Shown here one piece after another: positions 1-8,191 of a DNA stretch of 64,000 nucleotides. The DNA is from Actinomadura livida (GTDB lineage Bacteria; Actinomycetota; Actinomycetes; Streptosporangiales; Streptosporangiaceae), in the NCBI RefSeq assembly GCF_014648675.1, contig NZ_BMRO01000011.1:1-64000 (forward strand). The letters run 5' to 3'. Made by a program: the position numbers and the translations under genes. A model generated the notes under the pieces. The model made no database searches. It was not told the origin of the DNA and worked only from the letters and a program-made list of their open reading frames with translations. Each line of letters opens with the position of its first letter. The stretch's first letter is position 1.

Positions 1-1
1 C

Positions 2-82
2 TCCTGCCAGGACCTGGACCAGATCCATACCTGGGCCCGGCGCGCGGTGACCGCCTCCTCGCTGAACGACATTTTCGCCTGA
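2..82 (+). CDS. C-terminal end of a protein that begins upstream (Rpn/DUF4351-like tail)
   Basis: Only the last 26 codons are inside the window, ending with TGA at 80-82. The tail contains DLDQIHTWARRAVTASSL and an end of the NDIFA type. This resembles the conserved 'DL-x-L-x-x-W-x-x-RA-x-TA-x-S-x-D-D' tail of actinobacterial Rpn/transposase-associated nuclease-like proteins with a C-terminal DUF4351-type helix pair. The family call rests on this short motif from memory. The upstream body is needed to confirm it. Confidence 0.5.
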   Translation, partial: SCQDLDQIHTWARRAVTASSLNDIFA

Positions 83-125
83 TCCGGCGCTCCTCGATCC
101 GTCCGCCGTGGTGCGGTGAGGGGTG

Positions 126-1351
126 TCAGCTGGGGGTGGGGCCGAGGATGGCGGCCAGTTCGCGCGCGCCGGGGACCTGCCGGTGCCGCTGCACCAGTTC
201 GGCGGCCACCCGCCGGATGGAGGGCCGGTCCCGTACTTCACTGGCCGCTTGCCGGTGGGCCTGCAGGAGCCGGGCGATGGCGGGTTCGGGCCACCCTCGC
301 TGGACGTAGGCGCGTGCCATATCGGTGTGGAGCCGGGCACGCCGCTCCCGCGTCTCGAACTGCTCGGGCCGCAGGTGCCGTCCGGCGGCGAGCGCCGCTC
401 CGGCGTCGCCCAGCCCCCAGCGCACTCCCACGTCGTAGAGCGCGACCTGCGCGGACGTGATGCCGAAACGGTGCCCCAGGGGCGGACGGGCGTGCATCCG
501 GGGCCGCGGCCCTCCGGGCTTCTGCGATCATCTCCAGGGCGTCGGTGCGCCGGTCGGCCAGTGCCGCGTTGTAGGCCGTGGTGCAGAGCGTCTGCGCGTA
601 GGCGGCTGCCTGCGCCGCCGTGGGCAGCCCGGTGCGCTCCAACTGCACGGCGGCCTGGGTGGTGAGCTGCTGGGCGAGCGGCTGCCGGCCCTCATGGCGC
701 AGCACGATGCCCAGTGACCGGGCCGCGGCGGCCTGCGCGACCGGGTCCTCCGAGCGCGCCGCGTAGGTCATCGCCCGGTCGGCGGTGAGTCTGGCCTGCT
801 GGCCGGCGCCGACCTTGTTCAGCGCTTCGGCCGCCATGTCGTACACCCCTGCCACAAGCGTCCAGGCATGCGGGCGGTCGGCGTCCTCGGCGACCCGGTG
901 CGCTGCTGCGAACAGGTTGGGCAGCCCGCCCACGAGCTCCGTCACCTGCCCGTTGTCGAACAGCCACCAGGCCCCGCTTGAGTTGCGCGGCCACCTGGGG
1001 ACCCGTCACCGGCCCGGCGGGGGCGGGCGGCAGGGCAAGGGCGTCGTCCAGCCGGGTCAGCGCCGCCAGCGGCACGGCCAGACCGGCGGTGAGCAGAGAG
1101 CGGCGGCGCATCGGATCGTCCTCCTGGACCACAGAGGTCACGGTGGTGACCACCGTAGTGGTCGGTGCCCTGCCTACACCCAGTAACACGGCCAGCACAT
1201 CCGGCGGCCTTCCGACCGCGTTCGCCACCGCTCTGATCCTCACCGCATCGGTTCCGCTGTCCCGGCCGGTCTCCAGCCGGGAGATCGTCGCGGCCGAGTA
1301 GCGGGCCGCCCGCCCCACGTCGGCCTGCCGCCACCCCCTGTACCCGTCCCC
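126..1351 (-). pseudogene. Decayed XRE-family HTH regulator with TPR-like C-terminus, two frameshifts, 5' truncated
   Basis: Three consecutive reading frames on the minus strand give one continuous regulator. The first part (about 1348-960) reads GWRQADVGRAARYSAATISRLETG, the second half of an HTH_31/XRE domain, followed by an inter-domain region with MRRRSLLTAG. The second (about 945-510) is an alpha-helical TPR-like segment (AHRVAEDADRPHAWTLVAGVYDM...). The third (about 497-126) continues it (GDAGAALAAGRHLRPEQFETRERRARLH) to the stop. Frame changes fall near 950 and 500. The HTH lacks its first helix, and an in-frame stop lies at 1352-1354 just upstream. Intact relatives are about 400 residues, so this is a dead copy. 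It abuts another truncated gene, which suggests an illegitimate recombination joint near 1345-1365. Confidence 0.8.
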
Positions 1352-1361
1352 TCAGCCCCCG

Positions 1362-1754
1362 TTGGAGCATGTTGAGCTCGCGGCGGCCGAGATGAAGCAG
1401 GCCTCCGGCGTCCCCGCACTGCTGGCGGCCGCGTTGGCCGTCCACAACCAGATCCACGACCGAGCGGCGCGCATCCGGGTCCGGCTGGCGCTGCACGCCG
1501 GAGAGATCTGCCACGACGAGCACGGGGTGACCGGCACCGCCCTCAACCTGGCGTTCCGGCTGCTGGCCGCCGAGCCGCTGGAACAGGCGCTGGCCGGTTC
1601 TCCCGGAGTGCTCGCGATGATCGCCTCGCCGTGGTTCTACGACGAGGTGATCCGGCACGATCCGGCCAGCGCTCCCGCCGCCTACCGGCCGGTGCACATC
1701 ATCGTGAAGCGAACCCGCAGCGCGGCCTGGATTCGCCGGTGGGACGCCCGCTAG
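1362..1754 (+). pseudogene. C-terminal fragment of a cyclase-fold-like actinobacterial protein
   Basis: The frame opens with a TTG but has no credible ribosome-binding site and stays open upstream, so the 5' end is missing. The visible part contains RVRLALHAGEICHDEHGVTGTALNLAFRLL, then SPGVLAMIASPWFYDEVIRHDP and AYRPVHIIVKRTRSAAWIR. This pattern resembles the last two thirds of actinobacterial proteins with a nucleotidyl-cyclase-like fold that are often fused to or encoded beside AfsR/STAND proteins. The N-terminal third, which would carry the first metal-binding strand, is absent. It starts within about 15 bases of the truncated end of the decayed XRE gene on the other strand. I read it as the other half of a recombination joint. 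The family assignment is tentative. Confidence 0.5.
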
Positions 1755-1762
1755 GCGGGTCG

Positions 1763-3370
1763 TTATGGCGTGGTTTCGGTTTGGTGCCACATTGTTAGGT
1801 AGGTTTCGGCGCCTCGGGTTAGGTCGGTTGTTATTTCTTGGCCGGCTCTATTGTGGATGTCGGCCAGCCAGTCGGGGACCAGGCCGTAGTTGGCGACGCC
1901 GTCTGTGTTGAGGTCCCAGGTGCGGAGGCCGGTTTGCTGGCGGTCTAGGGTCACCGTGGGGTCGACGGGGGACTTGAAGGGGTAGCGGAGCGGAGCGGTG
2001 TTGTTCGCGCGCGGGGGTGGGAGGGCGCCCATGCCGTTCGCGTCCAGGCCGTAGCCGTAGCCGAATGGGCGGGCGGGGTCGCGGAGGGCCTTGTTGCGTT
2101 TCCACTCGGCGATGAACTGGTCCGCGGAGTGGCCGTAGCCGGTGACCATGCCGCCCAGGCGGTAGATGCGCGGGAGGTAGGTCTCGTCCGTCCAGCTGTG
2201 GGACGAGATGACGCCCGGATAAAGCGCGGCCTCCAGGATGTCGAGGGTTCGGTCGGCGGCCTTGGCGCTCATGTGGTCGACCTCGACGATCATGTGGCGG
2301 GCCATCAGGCCGCGCACCATGTGCTCGCCGAGGTCGGACAGGCCGTGGACGTTGCAGTGCGGGGGGCTCGGGTAGAGCGGCAGCGTGACGCCTGCCTGGC
2401 CGAGGAGGCGCAGGAGGTCCTTGAGGGAGTCGCCCAGGCCGCCCGCGGGGGTGATGGTGTGGTCGCGGGCTTGGCCCGTGCACTTCTCGACCTGCCAGAA
2501 GCGGCCCGTGCCCAGGAAGTTGCCCGTGTTGACGAACGCGCCCGTGGTGCCGCCGTCGAAGCGGACTCCGCAGAGGGCGTTGTCGAACTTGTGGCACACG
2601 TACATGGAGCTGACGCCTAGGCGCTGCATCTCGTCCAGGCCGCGGTCGATGTCCTCGCGTGTGCATTGGGCGGCGCCGGCGATCGTGCGGCAGCCGAAGG
2701 GCTCGGACGCCTCGACGCCCAGGACGACGGCGAGCTTCCCCCGCTGGATCACGCTACGGGCTTCCGCGGAGTTCCGCACCAGCCGGAACCAGCCCTTGCC
2801 GGGGCCGCCGCTGAGGCCGTCGATGTAAGCCTCCATTTCGCGCATGCGCTGCGCCTGGAGGCGGATGACGGCCATCTCGTCGCAGGTGTCGCGCTTGAGG
2901 GGGTAGATCTCGCAGAGCTGGCGGTTGGCGACCAGGTGGTTCACGAGGATGCGCTGCCCGGCGCGCCAGGAGCGTTCGAGCCAGGTGTGGTGGGCCTGCT
3001 GGTGGGTGCGCGAGTCCCAGGCGGGCCAGTCCTCGAACATGGGCCAGCCGGCGGGGTCGTGGTTGCCGAACGGCGTGCCGTGCCTGGTGAAGTTCTCCCA
3101 CCAGGCGAAGGCGCCGTTCGCCGCGTGGTCGGGGCAGTCGCGCAGCGCCTCGCGGATGCCGCGCGGGTCGAACGGCTTGCCGCACATCAGGCTTCCGCCG
3201 AACGCCTCGTACGACATGAGGTGGGTGTGGGCGTCGATGTAGCCGCGCACCTCGGCGGAGGGCGTTTCGCGGGGCGTCGCGGCCTGTGCGGGTGAGGTCA
3301 GGAAGGACGTGAGGAGGACGAGGGCGAGCGGCGCCGAGGCCGCGCGGAGGAGGAGGCGGCCTAGGGGCAT
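1763..3370 (-). CDS. Secreted membrane-dipeptidase-like (peptidase M19/amidohydrolase) protein
   Basis: A 535-residue protein with a Sec signal peptide (MPLGRLLLRAASAPLALVLL... cleaved after AQA). The metal-binding start motif follows at once (YIDAHTHLM). Later motifs fit the amidohydrolase/renal-dipeptidase fold: LAVVLGVEASEPFG, MYVCHKFDNALCGVRFD, HMIVEVDHMSAK and ISSHSWTDETYLPRIY. Predicted role: extracellular metal-dependent hydrolase, annotated in many actinobacteria as membrane dipeptidase; the substrate is unknown. The frame is open to 3496, but the ATG at 3368-3370 is preferred because GAGGTG lies just upstream and the signal peptide starts there. Several paired cysteines suit an exported protein. 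It is transcribed divergently from the FadD3-like ligase with about 130 bp between the starts, which may hold both promoters. Confidence 0.8.
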   Translation of the reverse strand: MPLGRLLLRAASAPLALVLLTSFLTSPAQAATPRETPSAEVRGYIDAHTHLMSYEAFGGSLMCGKPFDPRGIREALRDCPDHAANGAFAWWENFTRHGTPFGNHDPAGWPMFEDWPAWDSRTHQQAHHTWLERSWRAGQRILVNHLVANRQLCEIYPLKRDTCDEMAVIRLQAQRMREMEAYIDGLSGGPGKGWFRLVRNSAEARSVIQRGKLAVVLGVEASEPFGCRTIAGAAQCTREDIDRGLDEMQRLGVSSMYVCHKFDNALCGVRFDGGTTGAFVNTGNFLGTGRFWQVEKCTGQARDHTITPAGGLGDSLKDLLRLLGQAGVTLPLYPSPPHCNVHGLSDLGEHMVRGLMARHMIVEVDHMSAKAADRTLDILEAALYPGVISSHSWTDETYLPRIYRLGGMVTGYGHSADQFIAEWKRNKALRDPARPFGYGYGLDANGMGALPPPRANNTAPLRYPFKSPVDPTVTLDRQQTGLRTWDLNTDGVANYGLVPDWLADIHNRAGQEITTDLTRGAETYLTMWHQTETTP

Positions 3371-3504
3371 CCGGCACCTCGCGGGGGGAGCGGGCGGGCG
3401 GTTCCTTGATTCCTTCCCACCCCGGCCCGAAAACGAACGGGGGCGGTACCGCTGAGCGGGAAGGCGCGGCCGGTGCGGCCCCGCCGCGGTCACCATGGGG
3501 GGTT

Positions 3505-5049
3505 ATGAGCGAGCTGACGATTCCGGCGGTGCTGGCGCGGGCGGCGGGGGCGTCCCCGGATGTGGAGGCGGTCGTGGACGGGGACGTCCGGGTGACCTAC
3601 GCGGAGCTGGGGGAGCGGGTCCGCGAGGCGGCGGGCGCGTTCGCCGGGGCCGGTGTCGCTCCGGGGGACCGGGTCGCGATCTGGGCGCCGAACAGCCTGT
3701 CCTGGATCGTCACCGTGCTCGGCGCCGTGAGCGCCGGGGCGACGCTCGTGCCGCTGAACACGCGGTTCAAGGGCGACGAGGCCCGCTGGCCGCTGGCCAA
3801 GGCGCGGGTGAAGGCGCTCTTCGTGGAGGACGGCTTCCTCGGCATCGACTATCCGGGCATGCTCGGCCTGGACCGGGAGGGGACGTTCCCCGGGCTGCCC
3901 GATCTGGAGACGGTCGTCACGTTCAACGGGGCGGCGCGGCCGGGCGTCATCACCTGGGGCGAGTTCGTCGGCAAGGCCGGGGCCGATCCGGTGGACGTGC
4001 GGCCGGAGGACGTCGCCGACATCCTGTTCACGTCCGGGACGACCGGCCGCCCCAAGGGCGTCATGTGCACCCACGAGCAGAACATCCGCACCTACGAGGC
4101 GTGGACGGGGCGAACGGGCGTCAAGGCCGGCGACCGGTACCTCATCGTCAACCCGATGTTCCACTCCTTCGGCTACAAGGCGGGCGTCCTGGCGTGCCTG
4201 CTGAAGGGCGCCACGATGGTGCTGCAGCGGACGTTCGACGTCCCGGAGACGCTGCGGCTCATCGAGCAGGAGAAGATCACCGTGCTGCCCGGCCCGCCGA
4301 CGATCTACACGTCGCTGCTGGACGCCCCCGGCCGCGCCGAGCACGACCTGTCGTCGCTGCGGCTGGCCGTGACCGGGGCCGCGGACGTGCCCGTCGCGCT
4401 GGTGCGCCGCATCAAGGACGAGCTGTTCCCGCAGGTCGTCACCGCGTACGGGCTGACCGAGTCGTCCGGCACGGTGACCGCGTGCTCGGTGGACGACGAT
4501 GACGAGACCATCGCCACCACCTGCGGCAGGCCCATCGCGGACGTCGAGGTCGCGATCGTCGACGAGAAGGGCGAGCGCGTCCCGGCGGGCACGGACGGCG
4601 AGGTGCTCGTCCGCGGCTACAACGTGATGTCGGGCTACCTGGACGACCCCGAGGCGACCGCCGAGACGATCCGGGACGGCTGGCTCGACACCGGCGACCG
4701 GGGCCGGCTGGACGAGCGCGGCAACCTCACCATCACCGGCCGGACGAAGGAGATGTTCGTCGTCGGCGGCTTCAACGTGTACCCCGCCGAGGTCGAGGAC
4801 GTGCTCGCCCGCCACGACGCGGTCGCCGAGTCCGGTGTCGTCGGCGTCCCCGACCCGCGGATGGGCGAGGTGGGCCGCGCGTACGTCCGGCTGCGCCCGG
4901 GACGCGAGGCCACGGCCGACGAGCTGATCGCGCACTGCCGGGAACTGCTCGCCAACTTCAAGGTGCCCCGGGAGGTCGTCCTCGTGGACGACCTCCCGAA
5001 GACCGCGTCCGGGAAGGTCCGCCGGGTCGAGCTCAAAGAGCGGCCATGA
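3505..5049 (+). CDS. fadD3: FadD3-like acyl-CoA ligase (steroid ring C/D side chain type)
   Basis: A 514-residue ANL-superfamily acyl-CoA synthetase. The P-loop-like motif FTSGTTGRPKG is at about 175-186, followed by YGLTESSG (A5), the hinge region GWLDTGDRGRLDERGNLTITGR, and the C-terminal catalytic lysine (K504) in KTASGKVRR. Overall sequence, especially NPMFHSFGYKAGVLACLLKGATM and FKVPREV, resembles actinobacterial FadD3, which activates the HIP propionate side chain left after rings A/B of steroids are degraded. The start is the ATG after GGGGGGTT at 3497-3504; an upstream ATG at 3406 would add a low-complexity extension. Its last 17 bases overlap the convergent FadE gene. The two FadE31/FadE32-like genes alongside match the KstR2-regulon grouping. 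A general medium-chain ligase is the alternative. Confidence 0.75.
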   Translation: MSELTIPAVLARAAGASPDVEAVVDGDVRVTYAELGERVREAAGAFAGAGVAPGDRVAIWAPNSLSWIVTVLGAVSAGATLVPLNTRFKGDEARWPLAKARVKALFVEDGFLGIDYPGMLGLDREGTFPGLPDLETVVTFNGAARPGVITWGEFVGKAGADPVDVRPEDVADILFTSGTTGRPKGVMCTHEQNIRTYEAWTGRTGVKAGDRYLIVNPMFHSFGYKAGVLACLLKGATMVLQRTFDVPETLRLIEQEKITVLPGPPTIYTSLLDAPGRAEHDLSSLRLAVTGAADVPVALVRRIKDELFPQVVTAYGLTESSGTVTACSVDDDDETIATTCGRPIADVEVAIVDEKGERVPAGTDGEVLVRGYNVMSGYLDDPEATAETIRDGWLDTGDRGRLDERGNLTITGRTKEMFVVGGFNVYPAEVEDVLARHDAVAESGVVGVPDPRMGEVGRAYVRLRPGREATADELIAHCRELLANFKVPREVVLVDDLPKTASGKVRRVELKERP

Positions 5050-5932
5050 CCCGCGCCCTGTGCTCGGACGGCGTGCCCCACGCCGAGTACAGGGCCCGCG
5101 CCTTGCGGATCCACAGCGACGGGTCGTACTCGTCGGTGTAGCCGATCGCGCCGTGCACCTGGAGCGCGGTCTTCGCCATCCCGTAGGACGCCTCGGACGC
5201 GGCGGCCTTCGCGGCGGAGACGTCCCGCGCGAAGTCCGGCGTCCCGTACGACAGCGCCGCCCCGAACACGAGCGGGCGGGCGAACTCCAGCCCGACCATC
5301 GCGCTCGCCAGGTGGTGCTTGATCGCCTGGTACTCGCCGATCGGGCGGCCGAACTGCTGCCGCGTCTTGGCGTACTCGACCGACACGTCAAGCAGCGCCT
5401 GTCCGAGCCCTATCTGCTGTGCCGCGCACAGCAGCGCCCCTAGGCCGGTGAACCCGCCGCCGCCCTCGACGCGGAACAGCCGCCGGGCCGGGTCGAGCGA
5501 GGTGAGGAGTTCCCCGGGCTCGCGGCGAGTGCCGTCGGCGGTGAGGACGAGGTCGGCGACGTCGGCGTCCAGCGCGTGCGGGACGGCCATCGACACGACC
5601 GCGTCCCCTTCCGCGATGCGGGGTAGCCAGTCGGAGCCGCCCAGCAGCTCGGTGGCGGCGAGCGTCTCGACGTAGGGGCCGGGCGCGGCGGCCCGTCCCA
5701 GCTCCTCGGCGGCGACGGCCAGCTCGACCGGCAGGACGCCCATGCCGCCGTCCGCCTCGGGGACGGCGACCGCGAACACCCCCGCCCCGGCGGCGGCCGA
5801 CCACAGCTCCCGCCCCGGCGCGGCGTCCCCGGCGGCCCATGCGCGGGCGGCCCGCGCGGTGCCCGCCTCGGCGAGCAGCTTCCGCAGCGTCTCGCCGAAC
5901 ATCCGCTGCTCGGCGGAGAGAACGAACTTCAC
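5033..5932 (-). CDS. Acyl-CoA dehydrogenase, small-subunit type (FadE32-like partner)
   Basis: A 299-residue acyl-CoA dehydrogenase subunit, shorter than the usual 380, typical of the second subunit of actinobacterial alpha2beta2 heteromeric dehydrogenases. It shows LSAEQRMFGETLRKLL at the N-terminus, GALLCAAQQIGLGQALLDVSVEYAKTRQQFGRPIGEYQAIKHHLA in the C-terminal helical domain, and ALQVHGAIGYTDEYD near the end. It starts with a GTG whose first bases overlap the stop of the upstream FadE (GTGA, 5929-5932), so the two are translationally coupled and probably form one FAD enzyme. The usual Tyr-Glu-Gly-Thr catalytic motif is absent. In the KstR2 regulon FadE31 and FadE32 are neighbours with FadD3, and this gene takes the FadE32 position by context. 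The exact substrate is not settled. Confidence 0.75.
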   Translation of the reverse strand: MKFVLSAEQRMFGETLRKLLAEAGTARAARAWAAGDAAPGRELWSAAAGAGVFAVAVPEADGGMGVLPVELAVAAEELGRAAAPGPYVETLAATELLGGSDWLPRIAEGDAVVSMAVPHALDADVADLVLTADGTRREPGELLTSLDPARRLFRVEGGGGFTGLGALLCAAQQIGLGQALLDVSVEYAKTRQQFGRPIGEYQAIKHHLASAMVGLEFARPLVFGAALSYGTPDFARDVSAAKAAASEASYGMAKTALQVHGAIGYTDEYDPSLWIRKARALYSAWGTPSEHRARVMAAL

Positions 5933-7059
5933 CGGGACCCCCTCGGCAGGCCGAGCAGGCGCTCGGCGATGACGTTGCGCTGGATCTCGTTGGTGCCCGC
6001 GTAGATGGGGCCGGCGAGCGAGAAAACGTAGTTCTCCAGCCACTCCGACCGCAGCTCGCCGTCCGGGCCGAGCAGGTCGAGGGCCGTCTCGTGCAGGGCC
6101 ACGTCCAGCTCCGACCAGTAGACCTTGTTGAGGCTCGACTCCGCGCCGACGTCCTCGCTCCGCGAGATCGTCTCGAAGCCCTTCAGCCGGTAGGCCCGGG
6201 ACCTGATCCAGATGTCGGCGACGCGGTCCCGCAGGGCCGTGTCGGACGGGTCGGCGCGCTCCCGCCAGAGCTCGACCAGCCGCTCGGCCGCCGCGGTGAA
6301 CCGGCCGGGGCTGCGCAGCGTCAGCCCGCGCTCGTTCCCGGCGGTGGCCATCGCGACGCGCCAGCCGTCCCCGGGCGGCCCGATGACGTCCGCGTCGGGG
6401 ACGAACACCCGGTCGAGGAACAGCTCGGCGAACGCGGGCTTGCCGTCCAGCCGCCCGATCGGCCGGACCGTCACGCCCGGCGCGTCCAGCGGGAACATCA
6501 GATACGTGAGGCCCTTGTGCCGCGCGGACTCCGGGTCGGAGCGGAACAGCCCGAAGCCGCGGTCGGCGAACGCGGCCCGCGAGCTCCACGTCTTCTGGCC
6601 GTCGAGGAGCCAGCCGCCGTCCGCGCGCGTGGCGGTCGCGCGCAGCGCCGCCAGGTCGCTGCCCGCGCCGGGCTCCGACCACGCCTGCGCCCAGATCACC
6701 TCGCCGGCGGCCATCGGCGGCAGGATCCGCGCGAGCTGCTCGGGCGTGCCGTGCTTCAGCAGCGTCGGCGCGAGGAGGTTGATGCCGTTCTGGCTGACCC
6801 GTCCGGGCGCGCCGGCCGCGTAGTACTCCTCCTCGAAGACCAGCCACTGCAGGACGGAGACGCCGCGCCCGCCGTACTCCTCCGGCCACGACACGACCCC
6901 GAGCCGTGCCCCGCCGAGCGTCCGCTCCCACTCCCGGTGCGCCGCGAAGCCCTCCGCGGTCTCCAGCGACGGCAGCGGCTCGGCCGGGACGTGCTCGCGC
7001 AGCCATGCCCGCACCTCGGCGCGGAACTCCTCGTCCGCCGCCCCGAACTCAAGATCCAT
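5929..7059 (-). CDS. fadE31: Acyl-CoA dehydrogenase, FadE31-like subunit
   Basis: A 376-residue acyl-CoA dehydrogenase. Motifs include LGVVSWPEEYGGRG, WAQAWSEPGAGSDLAALRATA (FAD/substrate loop), FGLFRSDPESARHKGLTYLMF and GPIYAGTNEIQRNVIAERLLG. The order and wording resemble mycobacterial FadE31 (rings C/D of cholesterol). In single-subunit enzymes the C-terminal motif is Y-E-G-T with a catalytic Glu; here it is Y-A-G-T, so the base must come from elsewhere, as in heteromeric FadE pairs. The ATG at 7057-7059 has AGAGGG upstream. It is coupled to the small subunit through a GTGA overlap. A candidate TetR-type palindrome sits 13-30 bases upstream. Role: oxidation of an acyl-CoA from a steroid or cyclic substrate, inferred from FadD3 alongside. 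Confidence 0.78.
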   Translation of the reverse strand: MDLEFGAADEEFRAEVRAWLREHVPAEPLPSLETAEGFAAHREWERTLGGARLGVVSWPEEYGGRGVSVLQWLVFEEEYYAAGAPGRVSQNGINLLAPTLLKHGTPEQLARILPPMAAGEVIWAQAWSEPGAGSDLAALRATATRADGGWLLDGQKTWSSRAAFADRGFGLFRSDPESARHKGLTYLMFPLDAPGVTVRPIGRLDGKPAFAELFLDRVFVPDADVIGPPGDGWRVAMATAGNERGLTLRSPGRFTAAAERLVELWRERADPSDTALRDRVADIWIRSRAYRLKGFETISRSEDVGAESSLNKVYWSELDVALHETALDLLGPDGELRSEWLENYVFSLAGPIYAGTNEIQRNVIAERLLGLPRGSR

Positions 7060-7071
7060 CCGACCCTCTTT

Positions 7072-7089
7072 CTAACAACTGTTTGGTAG
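7072..7089. promoter_or_regulatory. Candidate TetR-type operator upstream of the FadE31/FadE32 pair
   Basis: CTAACAACTGTTTGGTAG is an imperfect palindrome. Its outer bases pair as CTA.CAA / TTG.TAG with a mismatched centre. It lies directly before the ribosome-binding site of the FadE31-like gene on the minus strand. Such imperfect 16-18 bp palindromes upstream of acyl-CoA dehydrogenase genes are typical of TetR-family lipid and steroid repressors (KstR, KstR2, FadR types). I cannot say which regulator binds, and no TetR gene is in the window. Confidence 0.45.
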
Positions 7090-7178
7090 GGTAACCGCCC
7101 CGCCCGCCCGGTGCGGATGCGGAGTCCCACCACCCGGGACCGCTCCCCCGGAAAGGCGCCGCGGGGCTAGGATCGCCC

Positions 7179-7203
7179 CGATACCGAATCTGATTCGGGA
7201 TCG
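7179..7203. promoter_or_regulatory. 25-bp palindrome, candidate operator of the DUF7064/APH operon
   Basis: Two 11-base arms (7179-7189 and 7193-7203) flank a 3-base centre CTG and match with one mismatch. The perfect core is CCGAATCTGATTCGG at 7184-7198. The site ends at the ribosome-binding site GGGAGGGA (7203-7210) of the gene starting at 7214. A protein bound here would block transcription or initiation. Its sequence differs from the palindrome at 7072, so two regulators or two sites of different class may act in this short divergent region. Confidence 0.55.
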
Positions 7204-7213
7204 GGAGGGAGCC

Positions 7214-8191
7214 ATGGCGAAGATCGTCGAGCACGGCACCTGGAGCCTGGCGCCGGAGGACGAGGCGCGGCACGAACCGGGCCCGGAACTCCTGTGGAAC
7301 GAGTCCTACTACTTCGACTTCGCCGCACCCGACGGATCCCTCGCCGGGTACGTGCGCCTCGGCCTCTACCCCAACTGGGACCGCGCCTGGTACCGGGCGG
7401 CCCTCGTCGGACCCGGCCGCCCCCTGGTCATCGTCGCGGACAACCACGCGCCGCTGCCCGAGCCCGGATCCGCCGATGTCCGCGCCCCGAACTACACCGC
7501 GACCCAGAAGATCACCGAGCCCTTCGGCCCTGCGTTCGTCAACCTGGACGGGACCGCCTCGGTCCTCACCGACCCCGCGGCCGCCTACGGCGACCTCACC
7601 GGCGCCGAAACGACGCGGCTCGCCTTCGACCTGCGGTGGGACACCGTCAGCGGCGTCTACCCCTACAAGGACATCCCGCGCTACGAGATCCCGTGCACCG
7701 TCTCCGGCACCGTCACGGTCGGCGGCGAGACCATCGCGATCGACGCCCACGGGGAACGCGACCACAGCTGGGGCGAGCGCGACTGGTGGAAGGTGTCCTG
7801 GCTCTGGACGTCCGGCCGCCTCGACGACGGCACCTTCGTGCACGGCATGCAGGCCAATATCGGCTTCCCGATCCCCTGGCCGTGCTTCACCGTCCCGCCC
7901 GGCGGCGAGATCGGCCACCGGGCCGGCTTCTCCGCGCGGACGGACTTCGGCCCCGCGGACCTGCCCACCGGCTCCGACCTCCGCTTCCCCGGCGCACCGA
8001 CGACCCTGACGCCGGTGGCGTTCGCGCCCGTAGCGATCACCTCGCCCGACGGGCGCCCCGCCCACTTCGTCCGCGCCCTGTGCCGCTTCGAGGCGGCGGA
8101 CGGCCGCACCGGCCACGGCTGGACGGAATGGCACCAACCCCCCGAATGGCGGGACCACGGCTGGTCCCATCTCGCCGAGGAGAACCCATGA
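7214..8191 (+). CDS. DUF7064/DUF7065-type protein of unknown function
   Basis: A 325-residue soluble protein with no signal peptide. Notable conserved-looking motifs are NESYYFDFAAPDGSLAGYVRLGLYPN near the N-terminus, HGERDHSWGERDWW at about 178-191 (His, Glu, Asp and Trp rich, a possible active or metal site), and HGWTEWHQPPEWRDHGW near the end. This pattern matches the beta-rich DUF7064/7065 family often found beside steroid or fatty-acid catabolic genes and APH-type kinases. Its biochemical role is unknown. It starts at an ATG behind GGGAGGGA and overlaps the next gene by ATGA (8188-8191). A 25-bp palindrome immediately upstream suggests its own repressor. It is divergent from the FadE pair. 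Confidence 0.7.
   Translation: MAKIVEHGTWSLAPEDEARHEPGPELLWNESYYFDFAAPDGSLAGYVRLGLYPNWDRAWYRAALVGPGRPLVIVADNHAPLPEPGSADVRAPNYTATQKITEPFGPAFVNLDGTASVLTDPAAAYGDLTGAETTRLAFDLRWDTVSGVYPYKDIPRYEIPCTVSGTVTVGGETIAIDAHGERDHSWGERDWWKVSWLWTSGRLDDGTFVHGMQANIGFPIPWPCFTVPPGGEIGHRAGFSARTDFGPADLPTGSDLRFPGAPTTLTPVAFAPVAITSPDGRPAHFVRALCRFEAADGRTGHGWTEWHQPPEWRDHGWSHLAEENP

Noticed and set aside
3490..5391. A 633-codon minus-strand frame opposite FadD3
   Set aside because: Shadow of fadD3; only the convergent FadE frame in another phase carries real motifs.
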